A stretch of DNA of 64,000 nucleotides from SIG452 sp045631485 (GTDB taxonomy: Bacteria; Bacillota; Clostridia; UMGS1840). Numbering within the stretch: position 1 is the first letter of the stretch; every line of letters begins with the position of its first letter. Under the pieces are notes generated by a model. The model was not told the origin of the DNA. It saw only the letters and a program-made list of their open reading frames with translations, and did no database searches. The translations under genes and the position numbers were made by a program. Positions 42,791-52,363 of this stretch are shown one piece after another. Where the stretch lies: contig JAZQUU010000022.1 in the NCBI GenBank assembly GCA_045631485.1, positions 1-64,000 of the forward strand, written 5' to 3'.

Positions 42791-43351
42791 TTATTTAATA
42801 GGGTTTCCTTCCCCGTCAAAAAGCGGGAGGGGTTCCAAGTAAATATAGTCGGGGTTTCCGATGGCGTCACCTTCTGCTAAAACTGCCATTTTTCCCACGA
42901 TATTGCCGCCTGCCAAGGTGACAAGTTTTTCCAAAGCACGAAGAGATTCGCCGGTGCTGATTACATCATCCACAATTAAAACCCGTTTCCCGCGAAGCAT
43001 TTCGGTTTCTCTTTCCCCAATGCAAAGGGTTTGAGTTTTGGCGGTGGTGATGGAATCCACATTGGTGGTAATCAAGTTTTTCATATAAAGCTTGGGGCCT
43101 TTTCTGGCAACCACATAGTGATTAACGCCTTCCTGACGCGCCATTTCGCAAATTAAGGGAATTCCTTTTGCTTCCGCAGTAACAAGCACATCGTGCTCGG
43201 GTGCTTTCTTTAGGAGCTCACGGGCACAGTTTTCGGTCAATTCCACATCGCCGAACATAATAAAGGCACCGATATTTAAGTTTTCTCCAATGGGGCATAG
43301 AATCAAGTCTCTTGTGCAACCCGCTATGGTCATTTGATAAGCTGTTTTCAT
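42791..43351 (-). CDS. Purine-type phosphoribosyltransferase (Apt-like)
   Basis: Type I phosphoribosyltransferase, 186 residues. The PRPP-binding loop VLIVDDVISTGESL is at about 123-136, and a YVVARKGPKLYM segment precedes it. The protein resembles Apt/xanthine-type enzymes but has an unusual N-terminus, so the base specificity is uncertain. The ATG at 43349-43351 lies 9 bases after GGAG; the in-frame TTG upstream is within the SD spacer. The role may be purine salvage or PRT-type regulation. Confidence 0.8.
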   Translation of the reverse strand: MKTAYQMTIAGCTRDLILCPIGENLNIGAFIMFGDVELTENCARELLKKAPEHDVLVTAEAKGIPLICEMARQEGVNHYVVARKGPKLYMKNLITTNVDSITTAKTQTLCIGERETEMLRGKRVLIVDDVISTGESLRALEKLVTLAGGNIVGKMAVLAEGDAIGNPDYIYLEPLPLFDGEGNPIK

Positions 43352-43435
43352 GGGTATCAACTCCTTTTCTTTATTATACTAAAACGAGTTTAATTTTTCA
43401 ATATTTTTTAGAATTTTTTAGAAATTTTCGAAAAA

Positions 43436-43987
43436 TCATTCTTCTTTATCAAAAAAATCGGTTTCGGTTATCACATAATCGACGGGAACATCCCACACGC
43501 CGGGATAAACCGTTTCCACAAAAAGTTCCCCGTAGCACAATCCCACAGTGGTGCCGTAAAAATCTTCTAAATAACGGTCGTAATATCCTGCTCCGTAACC
43601 CATACGAAAATTTAAGCGGTCATATCCCAAGGCAGGCACAACAATTAAATCAATCAGTTCCTTGGGGAAAGGTTTTTCTAAGGCAGGCTCCATAATGCCA
43701 AAAGAAGATTTGATAAAATCCTCTTCTCCCTCTGCCAAAACCGCAATCATTTCGCTAGCAGAAACACACTTGGGAAACACGCACACTTTTCCTGCTTGTT
43801 TGCAGGCTTCCCAAAGAGCGTTGGTTTCCACTTCTCCTTTGGCGCTGCGGTAGAGCATCACCACCTCGGCATTTAAAAACGCCTCTGTTTCCAAGAACCG
43901 ATTGACAATCTGTTGGGATTTGATTTCTTTTTCGCATAAAAGATTTCGTTTTTCACGAAGCTCTTTTCGTAATACCTCTTTACTCAT
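43436..43987 (-). CDS. 5-formyltetrahydrofolate cyclo-ligase family protein
   Basis: ATP-dependent conversion of 5-formyl-H4folate to methenyl-H4folate, 183 residues. Basic N-terminus with ELREKRNLL, nucleotide-pocket FGIMEP, and the family signature MGYGAGYYDRYL near residue 135. It fits the one-carbon genes elsewhere in the window. The gene precedes the phosphoribosyltransferase gene by 84 bases. Confidence 0.9.
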   Translation of the reverse strand: MSKEVLRKELREKRNLLCEKEIKSQQIVNRFLETEAFLNAEVVMLYRSAKGEVETNALWEACKQAGKVCVFPKCVSASEMIAVLAEGEEDFIKSSFGIMEPALEKPFPKELIDLIVVPALGYDRLNFRMGYGAGYYDRYLEDFYGTTVGLCYGELFVETVYPGVWDVPVDYVITETDFFDKEE

Positions 43988-44002
43988 AACATCCGCTCCT
44001 AC

Positions 44003-44031
44003 AAAAAAAGACGGGAAAACCCGTCTTTTTT
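44003..44031. terminator. Rho-independent terminator after SCIFF
   Basis: Stem AAAGACGGG / CCCGTCTTT with a 4-base loop, A-run and T-run either side. It separates the SCIFF-YajC-CysS unit from the cyclo-ligase gene. Confidence 0.9.
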
Positions 44032-44047
44032 CATGGTTGTAACAAAA

Positions 44048-44188
44048 TTATTTCTGTTCACATTTCTGGTTTGCAACGGTGCAAGAAGTTTTGCAAGCAG
44101 ACTGGCAAGAAGTCTGGCATTCGCCGCAACCTTTTTTTGCTAAGTTTTCAGCTAAGTTTTTGGTGGTTAAGGTTTTAATCTGTTTCAT
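44048..44188 (-). CDS. scfA: SCIFF ranthipeptide precursor (six cysteines in forty-five)
   Basis: A 46-residue ribosomal peptide precursor: Lys/Thr/Asn-rich leader (MKQIKTLTTKNLAENLAKKG), then six cysteines in CGECQTSCQSACKTSC...C. This is the almost invariant SCIFF peptide of Clostridia, which receives Cys-alpha/gamma thioether links from a radical-SAM maturase. The maturase gene, usually adjacent, is not here: the neighbours are the TIGR04086-type membrane gene upstream and a terminator downstream. Confidence 0.95.
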   Translation of the reverse strand: MKQIKTLTTKNLAENLAKKGCGECQTSCQSACKTSCTVANQKCEQK

Positions 44189-44205
44189 AATGGTTAATTC
44201 CTTTC

Positions 44206-44595
44206 TTATCTTCTGCGTTTTGTTTTCTTATTAATTCCGAAGATTCCGCCAATCATCGACAAAATCAAAAGAATCAAACTGTTTAACAGGCGGAGAGGCT
44301 TTCCTGCAATGAGTTCAACCACAAGATATCCCACAACGAAGAGCACTCCTGCCCAAAATCCCTTGACAATCCCTTTCTGTTTGGCACGCTTTGCTCCGCG
44401 ATACCCTGCAAAAAAGGCTGCAAGATATGTAAGAATTCCGACTACCCAGGGAATCCACGCCGTGGGTAGGGAGAAGATATGAAATATCAGCGCAAAAACC
44501 GCCACTGTACTGATTAAAAACAACCAACTTGTAATGGCTGCACCGATCACCCGTTTACCCACGGAAGAAACACCTTCTCTTTCGGAATTGTTCAT
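44206..44595 (-). CDS. TIGR04086-type membrane protein
   Basis: Protein of 129 residues with four hydrophobic helices (AAITSWLFLISTVAVFALIF, WVVGILTYLAAFFAGYRGA, GFWAGVLFVVGYLVVELI, LLNSLILLILSMIGGIFG) and a basic tail. This small membrane family is commonly found beside YajC and SCIFF genes in Clostridia, as here. ATG at 44593-44595 has AAGGAG 9 bases upstream; the preceding in-frame TTG is not needed. Function unknown. Confidence 0.75.
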   Translation of the reverse strand: MNNSEREGVSSVGKRVIGAAITSWLFLISTVAVFALIFHIFSLPTAWIPWVVGILTYLAAFFAGYRGAKRAKQKGIVKGFWAGVLFVVGYLVVELIAGKPLRLLNSLILLILSMIGGIFGINKKTKRRR

Positions 44596-44651
44596 CAATT
44601 ATCACTCCTTATATGATATCGTTATCACATTGTATGAGTGAACTGATGAAA

Positions 44652-44939
44652 CTATGCTTTTTCTTTCACTTTCACTTCTTTGATTGCCCATTTGTGCACA
44701 CAAAGAGTAGATTTGCTTTCAGCGTCACCTTTACCGGTTTCTAAAACAACGGTGGTGTCTTTTAACTGAACGATTTTACCTTCAATACCGCCGATGGTGA
44801 TGATTTCGTCACCTTTTTCCATAGCAGCGATCATTTCGTTAAATTTTTTCTTTCTTTTCTTCTCCGGTAACATGATCATAACATAGAATAAAACAATCAT
44901 CAGAACCAGAGGAAGTAATCCCATTAACTGAGCAGGCAT
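44652..44939 (-). CDS. yajC: Preprotein translocase subunit YajC
   Basis: Sec-associated membrane protein, 95 residues. A single N-terminal helix (LLPLVLMIVLFYVMIMLP) is followed by a basic patch EKKRKKKFNEMI and the conserved GDEIITIGGIEGKIV segment. It works with SecDF at the membrane; no secDF genes are next to it. The gene follows cysS at 118 bases and precedes the TIGR04086-type gene. Confidence 0.92.
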   Translation of the reverse strand: MPAQLMGLLPLVLMIVLFYVMIMLPEKKRKKKFNEMIAAMEKGDEIITIGGIEGKIVQLKDTTVVLETGKGDAESKSTLCVHKWAIKEVKVKEKA

Positions 44940-45057
44940 TTAATTCACCTTCTTTCAAAGTTTCGCTTTATTTTCGCATTCCATTATACACTATTCTCCT
45001 AAGATTTTCAAGTGTTTTTGGGAAATAATTTTATTTTAGGCAAATTTCTTTCTCAAA

Positions 45058-46452
45058 TTAGTCTGCTTTATGCCATTTAACCCCTTCGCGGGTATCTTCA
45101 ATCACAATTCCCATCGCAAGAAGCTCTGCACGGATTTCGTCTGCACGGGCGAAATTTTTTTCCTTTTTGGCAGCGGTTCTTTCCGCAATCTTTTCTTCAA
45201 TCAAAGCCACATCCACATCGGAGGACTCTTCTTCTCTTGCAATATTTAACACGCCGGTTAATTCACTAAGAACTGCTTTTGCAGCTTCCACATAGCCTTT
45301 GGTGGCATTTTCTTTGGTGTTGGTGTTGATTTCACGAACCAGTTCAAAAATGATACCGATAGCTTCTGCGGTATTTAAATCGTCATCCATAGCGGTGATG
45401 AATTTTTCACGATAAGAATTTAGGGTTTCCTGTTCTGCATCCAAAATTGCACCGTCCGCCACTTTATCGGACAGGAAATCCAGATTGTTCAAGCAAGTAA
45501 CAATTCTTCCCAAGCCTGTTTTTGCCTGCTCCAACAGTTCGTCGGAGAAGTTGATGGGGCTTCTGTAATGAGCGGAAAGCATAAAGAAACGAAGCACATC
45601 ATAGGGGAATTTTTCCGCCAAATCACGCACGGTGAAGAAATTACCCAAAGATTTTGACATTTTTCGGTTATCAATATTGATATAGCCGTTATGCATCCAA
45701 TAGTTTGCAAAAGGTGCACCGTTTGCCGCTTCGGACTGCGCAATTTCGTTTTCGTGATGGGGGAAGGATAAATCCTTACCACCGCAATGAATATCGATGG
45801 TTTCACCCAAATATTCATTTACCATGGCACTACATTCAATATGCCAACCGGGACGACCTTCTCCCCAGGGAGATTCCCAAGCGGGTTCCCCCTCTTTTTT
45901 TGCTTTCCAGATAGCAAAATCCATAGGGTCTTTTTTATCTTCATTCACATTGATTCTGGCACCTGCTTCCAGATCTTCCAAGGGTTGATGGGAAAGTTTA
46001 CCGTAATCTTTGAACTTTTTGGTTTCAAAATAAACGTCACCGTTTGCTTCGTAGGCATAACCTTTTTCAATTAAGGTTTCGCACATTTTGATAATCTGCG
46101 GGATAACATCGGTTGCTCTGGGATGAACATCCGCTTCTTTTACTCCAAGACCTTTGGCATCGGTGTAGTATTCTTTGATAAAGCGGTCTGCCAATTCTCT
46201 TACGGTGATCCCCTCTTCATTGGCACGCTTAATCATTTTATCGTCAATATCGGTAAAATTCTGCACGAATTTAACGTCATAACCACGATATTCAAAATAT
46301 CTTCTTAAGGTATCAAAAATGATAAACGGACGGGCATTTCCCAAATGGAAATAGTTATACACGGTAGGTCCGCAAGCATAAATTTTTACTTTATTTTCTT
46401 CTAAAGGCTTAAATTCCTCTTTTTGCATGGTTAAGGTATTAAAAATTTTCAT
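45058..46452 (-). CDS. cysS: Cysteinyl-tRNA synthetase
   Basis: Class I synthetase charging tRNA-Cys, 464 residues. HIGH-type motif YNYFHLGNARPF with the zinc Cys in YACGPTV; GGKDLSFPHHENEIAQS (zinc ligands); KMSKSLGNFF (KMSKS); C-terminal DALR region. Length is typical. The start codon is 2 bases after the stop of the CysE fusion, with AAGGAG in its end, so cysteine synthesis and charging are coupled. Confidence 0.96.
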   Translation of the reverse strand: MKIFNTLTMQKEEFKPLEENKVKIYACGPTVYNYFHLGNARPFIIFDTLRRYFEYRGYDVKFVQNFTDIDDKMIKRANEEGITVRELADRFIKEYYTDAKGLGVKEADVHPRATDVIPQIIKMCETLIEKGYAYEANGDVYFETKKFKDYGKLSHQPLEDLEAGARINVNEDKKDPMDFAIWKAKKEGEPAWESPWGEGRPGWHIECSAMVNEYLGETIDIHCGGKDLSFPHHENEIAQSEAANGAPFANYWMHNGYINIDNRKMSKSLGNFFTVRDLAEKFPYDVLRFFMLSAHYRSPINFSDELLEQAKTGLGRIVTCLNNLDFLSDKVADGAILDAEQETLNSYREKFITAMDDDLNTAEAIGIIFELVREINTNTKENATKGYVEAAKAVLSELTGVLNIAREEESSDVDVALIEEKIAERTAAKKEKNFARADEIRAELLAMGIVIEDTREGVKWHKAD

Positions 46453-46454
46453 AG

Positions 46455-48515
46455 TTATTCTCCTTTCAAAGAATCAGGTTCTTTGCTCTCTGCTTCCAGT
46501 TTTTCAATACGGGCAAGCATTCTGCAAAGTTCCTGAGATAACGGGTCAGGAATATGGGTCTGGTCTGTTTGCCAATCCGCGCCCGAAACTTTCACATTAT
46601 TCCGAATGACAACTCGTGCAGGCACACCCACACAAGTGCTGTTTTCGGGGACCTCACGAAGAACCACGGCATTTGCCGCAATCTTGGAGTTATCTCCCAC
46701 ACTGAAGGGGCCAAGCACCTTGGCACCACTGCCAATCATCACATTTTTCCCGATGGTGGGATGACGTTTCCCGGTATCCTTACCGGTACCGCCTAAGGTA
46801 ACATTCTGATAGATGGTGCAACCGTCACCAACTTCTGCGGTTTCCCCGATGACCACACCCATACCGTGGTCAATCATCACGCCTCTTCCGATTTTGGCGC
46901 CAGGGTGAATTTCAATCCCGGTGAACATTCTCACAACCTGAGATAACACACGGGCGGTGAAATAACGTTTGTTACAATATAATCTGTGTGCTGCCCGATG
47001 CCAGAACAAAGCGTGAATACCGGGAGACAACAGAAATACTTCTAATTTACTTTTTGCGGCAGGGTCTTTTTCCATCACCGCATTGATATCCTCCATAAGG
47101 CGTGCAAACACATTATGAAAAGCTTGATAAGTGCGGCATAAGCCTATGGATGCAACGGGCATCAACAATGCAATTGCTCCATAGGAATAGCGTTCCTGGG
47201 TTTCTGCCAAAAGATGCATTGCTGCAACTCCCAACACAAAAATACAAAGAAACATTCCTGCATTGTTTTCTTTTTGATGCCGTAATCTGACTGCTCCCAC
47301 TAATAGACCGAGCATAAAAATCAGATGAAATGCATTGGAGAGATTTCCAAACTGAAATACCGAATCCCAAAATGCAAAGTCACCGCTTTGCCGTAAGGCT
47401 ACGGCAGGTTGCATCTGAGTTCCCCAGGTGATACCGAATTTTAACAATCCGAGTTTCAGGTTGGAACCAAATCCGTTTTGCCGATATCTTAAGATCCCTT
47501 CTTCCAATAAACGAGAATGCACCTCGTCGGAAGAAATATCCGCATCATACATCAATTCTCTTGCATAAGAATCATCTTGGGGATTCCATTGCCCGTTTGC
47601 CTCGGCATTGGAACCGATATATAAATTATAGCCAACGGGGATATCAGCAATCTTCTGTTCACTAAGCGACTGCATTCCGAAATATAACCCGAATTTACAA
47701 CCGCTGTAACAAACAATTGCCAACAACAAAGACAAAAATCTTTTTTTGGGACTTACATAAATCACACCGAAAAGCACAAATGCCAACAAAATCAACATTC
47801 CGTACGGACGGATACAATTGGAAATTGCCGCTAAAGCACCAAACAAAATGCCCGGTGTAACACTACCCTTTTCTTTAAAACAAATTGCAAGATACAAAAG
47901 AACGCTTAAGAAGAATGTGAATACAATTTCGGTTGCCAAAAACTCGGAATAAAAAATAAACGAGGGTGCAATCGCATATAAAAATGCGGTGAAATTGGCA
48001 ATTTTGCGGGAATACAACCGTTTTGCACCAAGATAAAGCATCACGGCAGTTGCCGTTTCCAACAACACATTTCCAATCTGCATTACAACAATGTTGGAGC
48101 CAAATATCCGATAACAACCGCTTAGCACACCGGAAAATCCGATGATATGCGGAAAAGAGGAAATGTATGCATCGTTGATGGAGTTTCCCTCTGCCAATAA
48201 AAGTGCCGTATCGTGATAAATTTTATAATCGGAAAACGGTTCCAATTGCATCAGACAAACCGCCAATAAACGGAGTCCGAAGCACAAAGCAAGTGCGATG
48301 GGAAGAGCGGATTTTTTCTCACTAAAATGCTTGTGATATGAGTATCCCAAACAAAAGAATCCCACCGTATAAAAGAAAGGCAACCAGAAAGAACCGCCGT
48401 AAAAGGTGTTGCTGCCAACAAAGAAACCAACAAAAGCCGAAAGAAATGTCATCACGGCAAACAATACAAAAACATAATGAAAAAATGAGGTGGATTTTTG
48501 TTGAAAACGGTTCAT
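46455..48515 (-). CDS. Membrane glycosyltransferase fused to serine O-acetyltransferase (CysE)
   Basis: One continuous frame of 686 residues with an SD AAGGAGG at its start. Residues 1-473 form a polytopic membrane domain with about eleven helices and the early acidic loop SDYKIYHDTALL, the layout of GT39/ArnT-like polyprenyl-phosphate glycosyltransferases. Residues 474-686 are a full CysE: MEDINAVMEKDPAAKSKLEV, the left-handed helix with HPGAKIGRGVMIDHG and GETAEVGDGCTIYQNVTLGGT, and a C-terminal coiled tail. CysE acetylates Ser for cysteine synthesis. No stop or frameshift separates the two parts. There is a GGAGG inside the codons just after residue 474, so separate internal translation of CysE is conceivable. 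It is coupled to cysS. Confidence 0.9.
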   Translation of the reverse strand: MNRFQQKSTSFFHYVFVLFAVMTFLSAFVGFFVGSNTFYGGSFWLPFFYTVGFFCLGYSYHKHFSEKKSALPIALALCFGLRLLAVCLMQLEPFSDYKIYHDTALLLAEGNSINDAYISSFPHIIGFSGVLSGCYRIFGSNIVVMQIGNVLLETATAVMLYLGAKRLYSRKIANFTAFLYAIAPSFIFYSEFLATEIVFTFFLSVLLYLAICFKEKGSVTPGILFGALAAISNCIRPYGMLILLAFVLFGVIYVSPKKRFLSLLLAIVCYSGCKFGLYFGMQSLSEQKIADIPVGYNLYIGSNAEANGQWNPQDDSYARELMYDADISSDEVHSRLLEEGILRYRQNGFGSNLKLGLLKFGITWGTQMQPAVALRQSGDFAFWDSVFQFGNLSNAFHLIFMLGLLVGAVRLRHQKENNAGMFLCIFVLGVAAMHLLAETQERYSYGAIALLMPVASIGLCRTYQAFHNVFARLMEDINAVMEKDPAAKSKLEVFLLSPGIHALFWHRAAHRLYCNKRYFTARVLSQVVRMFTGIEIHPGAKIGRGVMIDHGMGVVIGETAEVGDGCTIYQNVTLGGTGKDTGKRHPTIGKNVMIGSGAKVLGPFSVGDNSKIAANAVVLREVPENSTCVGVPARVVIRNNVKVSGADWQTDQTHIPDPLSQELCRMLARIEKLEAESKEPDSLKGE

Positions 48516-48590
48516 ATAAAAGCCCTCCTTTCCGAAAACTTCTTATCTTATTTATTGTATATGAAAATGCAAGAAATGTCAATCTTTTTC

Positions 48591-50639
48591 TTATAATTGA
48601 CCTGCATAATGATGACGGGAAAACATACGATTCACAGAATCCAAAATCCGTTTGTTGCAAGGAAGAAGAAAATCGGGGTCCTCTTTCAACAAAACTTCCG
48701 CCGCCGTTTTGGCAATCCGAACGGTTTCCATCGTATAGCTTAAACGACTTAATATGGTAGAAGGAAGTCCGTGTTGACGGGTTCCAAAGAACTCTCCGGG
48801 ACCTCGGTTTTTTAAATCAAACTCACTAATTTGGAACCCATCGGTGGTTTTTTCCATAATTTCCAATCGTTTTTTTGCCTTTTCATCGGAAAGATTTAAA
48901 AAGCAGTAGGATTGTTTATCACTTCGGCCTACCCGTCCCCGAAGCTGATGGAGACTTGCCAGACCGAACCGTTCGGCATTTTCAATCACCATCACGGTGG
49001 CATTGGGCACATTGACCCCCACCTCCACCACGGTGGTGGAAACCAACACATGAATGTCTCTTTGCAAAAATGCATTCATGACCGCATCTTTTTCTTCTGC
49101 TTTCATTCTGCCGTGTAAAATGCCTACCCGATAGTCCTTAAGGTAAGTATTTTGCAACTCCTCCTGCAGACGAATGGCATCTTCTAATTCCATGGTTTCG
49201 CTTTCTTCAATGAGCGGACAAACCACAAACGCCTGATTGCCTTTTGCCAGTTCTTTTTTTACAAATCCATACACCTTGTCCCGTTGATGCTCCCCTGCGA
49301 TTTTCGTCACAACAGGAGTTCTGCCACGGGGCAATTCATCAATCACGGAAACATCCAAATCTCCGTAAATAATCAGTGCCAGTGTTCTGGGAATAGGTGT
49401 TGCCGTCATTACGAGACAATGGGGATTTTCCCCTTTTTCCGTCAACACAGAACGAGCTTTTACGCCAAAACGATGTTGTTCATCGGTAATGACCAGACCT
49501 AATTTGTGAAACTGCACTTTCTCATACAGCAAGGCGTGTGTTCCGATTGCAAGAGAAACTTCTCCGTTTGCAAGTCCCGAAATCACAGCGTCCTTTTCTT
49601 TTTTCTTCATAGATGCAACCAAAAGCTTTACCGAAAGTCCGAATTCCTCCAGATAGGGCTTTAGTCCCTCGTAATGCTGACGGGCAAGAATTTCGGTGGG
49701 TGCCATTAAAACTGCCTGATAGCCGCTTTTGGCACAAATAAGCATTGCCATGGCAGCAACCATGGTTTTGCCACTTCCCACATCGCCCTGTACCAAACGG
49801 TTCATCTGATAACCTGCCTTAAAATCGGCGCAAATTTCCCGGGTGACACGCTTTTGGGCGTCGGTTAACGCAAACGGTAATTTTTGGGCAAATTCTTCTG
49901 CAATTTTATAGTTGGTCAACTTGGGACCTGCAGCTCTTTTCTGCCGCAGTTTGATTTTACCAAGACCCAACATCAGATAAAACAATTCTTCAAAAGCAAG
50001 ACGCTTTTTTGCTGCCGAAAGCTCATCTTCCCCTTTGGGAAAATGAATATTTTCCAGGGCATACAACAGTTCGCAAAGATGGTATTCTTTTCGAATTTCC
50101 ATAGGAAGAGTTTCCGTAAGATGTGCTTTAGCAAGTTTTAAGCATTCATAAGCAACTTTTTGCACAAGGCCCTGAGTAAGTCCTTTGGTAAGAGCGTATC
50201 TGGGAATATAATTTTCCGAAAAATTGCCAGAAGGTGCATCTTTTTGCACCGCAGGATTGGTCATTTCCACATAACCGATTCTTCTGCTCACTTTTCCCGA
50301 TAAGGTAACGGTTTTGCCGATAGTCAGTTTGTTAACCAAATATTTTTGATTAAAAAAGGTAACTTTCAACTCCCCTGTGTTGTCCTCACAAAGAAGAGAA
50401 ATGAGGGTCAAATTCTGACGGATCCGTCTGCTTGAAACATCCAAAATCCGCACGGTAACCGTGGCAAGCTCATCTTCTTTTAGCTCCCGCACCGTTTTCA
50501 CATTGGTTCGGTTTTCATAATTTTTGGGGAAATAATAGAGCATATCGGCAACCGAAAAAATGCCAAGCTTTTGAAAATACACAAGCCTGGCATCGGAAAC
50601 TCCTGATATATTAGAAATAGGCGTGGAAAACAGGTTCAT
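48591..50639 (-). CDS. recG: ATP-dependent DNA helicase RecG
   Basis: Branch-migration and fork-regression helicase, 682 residues. The N-terminal wedge/OB domain is GVSDARLVYFQKLGIFSVADMLYYFP, TVTVRILD. The motor has Walker A GDVGSGKTMVA, TDEQHRFG (DEAH-like) and TATPIPRT; the C-terminal box GLASLHQLRGRVGR is the RecG TRG region. The start was set at 50637-50639 (SD AGAGG 5 bases upstream); the longer frame to 50666 has no SD. Confidence 0.96.
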   Translation of the reverse strand: MNLFSTPISNISGVSDARLVYFQKLGIFSVADMLYYFPKNYENRTNVKTVRELKEDELATVTVRILDVSSRRIRQNLTLISLLCEDNTGELKVTFFNQKYLVNKLTIGKTVTLSGKVSRRIGYVEMTNPAVQKDAPSGNFSENYIPRYALTKGLTQGLVQKVAYECLKLAKAHLTETLPMEIRKEYHLCELLYALENIHFPKGEDELSAAKKRLAFEELFYLMLGLGKIKLRQKRAAGPKLTNYKIAEEFAQKLPFALTDAQKRVTREICADFKAGYQMNRLVQGDVGSGKTMVAAMAMLICAKSGYQAVLMAPTEILARQHYEGLKPYLEEFGLSVKLLVASMKKKEKDAVISGLANGEVSLAIGTHALLYEKVQFHKLGLVITDEQHRFGVKARSVLTEKGENPHCLVMTATPIPRTLALIIYGDLDVSVIDELPRGRTPVVTKIAGEHQRDKVYGFVKKELAKGNQAFVVCPLIEESETMELEDAIRLQEELQNTYLKDYRVGILHGRMKAEEKDAVMNAFLQRDIHVLVSTTVVEVGVNVPNATVMVIENAERFGLASLHQLRGRVGRSDKQSYCFLNLSDEKAKKRLEIMEKTTDGFQISEFDLKNRGPGEFFGTRQHGLPSTILSRLSYTMETVRIAKTAAEVLLKEDPDFLLPCNKRILDSVNRMFSRHHYAGQL

Positions 50640-50730
50640 ATTGTCCTCTTTTTCAAAAATTTCCAACCTTCAAAGTTTTCGGTTTATTTTAATCTTTTCG
50701 GTTTTAAGATTGATTTGAGACTGCTTTTGA

Positions 50731-52326
50731 TTATTCCAGAGAAATGAAATAATAATATACAGGCTGGTCACCGCGGTAGAAAGAAAAGTCAATATCTTTA
50801 TACTTTTTGGTTAAAGTTTTTTCTAAAGCTTCCAATTCTTCACCGTTGATATCGGCACCCGCATACACAGTTACCATAGAAATCGTGTCATCACACAGTT
50901 TTTCGATAACCGAAGCACAAACCTTATTGGGTTCTTTGCCTTTGGTTAAAATAGAACTTCCGCTTAATGCCATGATTTCGCCTTCTTTGATTTCAATGTT
51001 ATCAAACACAGAATCTCTTACGGCATAAGTAATCTGAGCAGATTTTAAAGAAGCAATCACATCTTTCATCTGCGCCAGATTGTCCTCAGGTGACTGAGAC
51101 TCATCAAAACCAACCATACAGGGCAAAACATCAGACATATTGGTGGTGGGAATTACCACCATCTGACCTTCATATAATTCTGCTGCCTGTTCTGCTGCCA
51201 GAATGATATTTTTATTATTGGGGAACACATAAACCACATCTGCATTGGTGCGGTTTGCTGCGTTTAAAATATCATCGGAAGAAGGATTCATAGACTGTCC
51301 GCCGGAAACGATATGTTCAATGCCAAGCTCTTTATAGATATTGGCAAAGCCTTCCCCTGCTGCCACTGCAACAAATGCAAAAGGCTGACGTTCCTTGGGA
51401 ATATTATCCTGAATCTTTTCGTTCTGATATTTCATATTATCGATTTTAATATCGATTAAACTACCGATTTTTAATGCTTCGGAAATTACAATACCGGGGT
51501 CATTGGTGTGAATATGCACCTTAATAATATCTTCCATTGCAACCACAACGATAGAATCGCCCAAGCCCTCATAACGCTGAGTTAACTGGTTTTTCTTGCG
51601 TTCGGGATTCTGGATGATAAATTCGGTACAGTACTGGAAGTTCACATTTTCGTGATTATCGGAGAACACTTCAGAGGTTTTTTCCACCTGGGTTACCGAT
51701 TCTTCCGGCATAACTTCGGTTTTATAGTAGTTTGCCATACCTTCGATGATATAGCAGATACCTTTACCGCCGGAATCCACAACGCCTGCCTGTTTTAATT
51801 TGGGCAGCATCTCGGGGGTCTGTGCCAACGCATCATAGGAAGCACGAACCGCTTCGGTGAATAACATATCCAGGTCGGTAATCTCATTTTCAATTTTTTC
51901 CAGATGTTCTGCCGTCATACGGATAACAGTCAGAATGGTACCTTCGGTAGGCTTCATAATTGCTTCGTAAGCAGTTTTGGAACCCAAACGGAAAGCATTT
52001 ACCATATCGGCAACATCCAGTTCGGTTTTTCCTTTCGCGGCTTTCGCCATCCCTCTTAAAATCTGAGAAAGGATAACCCCGGAGTTCCCTCTTGCACCAC
52101 GCAGTGCAGACATAGAAACACCGTCTAACACATTTCCTGCAGAATCAGTACGGCTATGCGCCGCAGATGCTGCGGAAGTGAAAGTCATAGACATATTGGT
52201 TCCGGTATCACCGTCAGGCACCGGGAACACATTTAAAGCATTCAGCTCTTCTTTGTTGTTACATAAATGGATTTTTGCTGCCATCAGCATATCAGCAAGC
52301 AGCACTCCACCGATTTTTTTATTCAT
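50731..52326 (-). CDS. DAK2-domain kinase (FakA/YloV-type)
   Basis: Predicted fatty-acid/dihydroxyacetone-type kinase of 531 residues. The N-terminal DAK2 domain has NVFPVPDGDTGTNMSMT (metal/nucleotide), GARGNSGVILSQILRG and PTEGTILTV. A middle/C-terminal DegV-like part begins after about 300 (VYVFPNNKNI, VVIPTTNMSD). FakA phosphorylates fatty acids bound to DegV-type partners, so phospholipid feeding is the likely role. It follows the Asp23 gene by 37 bases (the yloU-yloV pairing seen in many Firmicutes). Confidence 0.9.
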   Translation of the reverse strand: MNKKIGGVLLADMLMAAKIHLCNNKEELNALNVFPVPDGDTGTNMSMTFTSAASAAHSRTDSAGNVLDGVSMSALRGARGNSGVILSQILRGMAKAAKGKTELDVADMVNAFRLGSKTAYEAIMKPTEGTILTVIRMTAEHLEKIENEITDLDMLFTEAVRASYDALAQTPEMLPKLKQAGVVDSGGKGICYIIEGMANYYKTEVMPEESVTQVEKTSEVFSDNHENVNFQYCTEFIIQNPERKKNQLTQRYEGLGDSIVVVAMEDIIKVHIHTNDPGIVISEALKIGSLIDIKIDNMKYQNEKIQDNIPKERQPFAFVAVAAGEGFANIYKELGIEHIVSGGQSMNPSSDDILNAANRTNADVVYVFPNNKNIILAAEQAAELYEGQMVVIPTTNMSDVLPCMVGFDESQSPEDNLAQMKDVIASLKSAQITYAVRDSVFDNIEIKEGEIMALSGSSILTKGKEPNKVCASVIEKLCDDTISMVTVYAGADINGEELEALEKTLTKKYKDIDFSFYRGDQPVYYYFISLE

Positions 52327-52363
52327 GTAATGTTTTCTCCCTTTTTCAAAGTTGATGCTGCGG

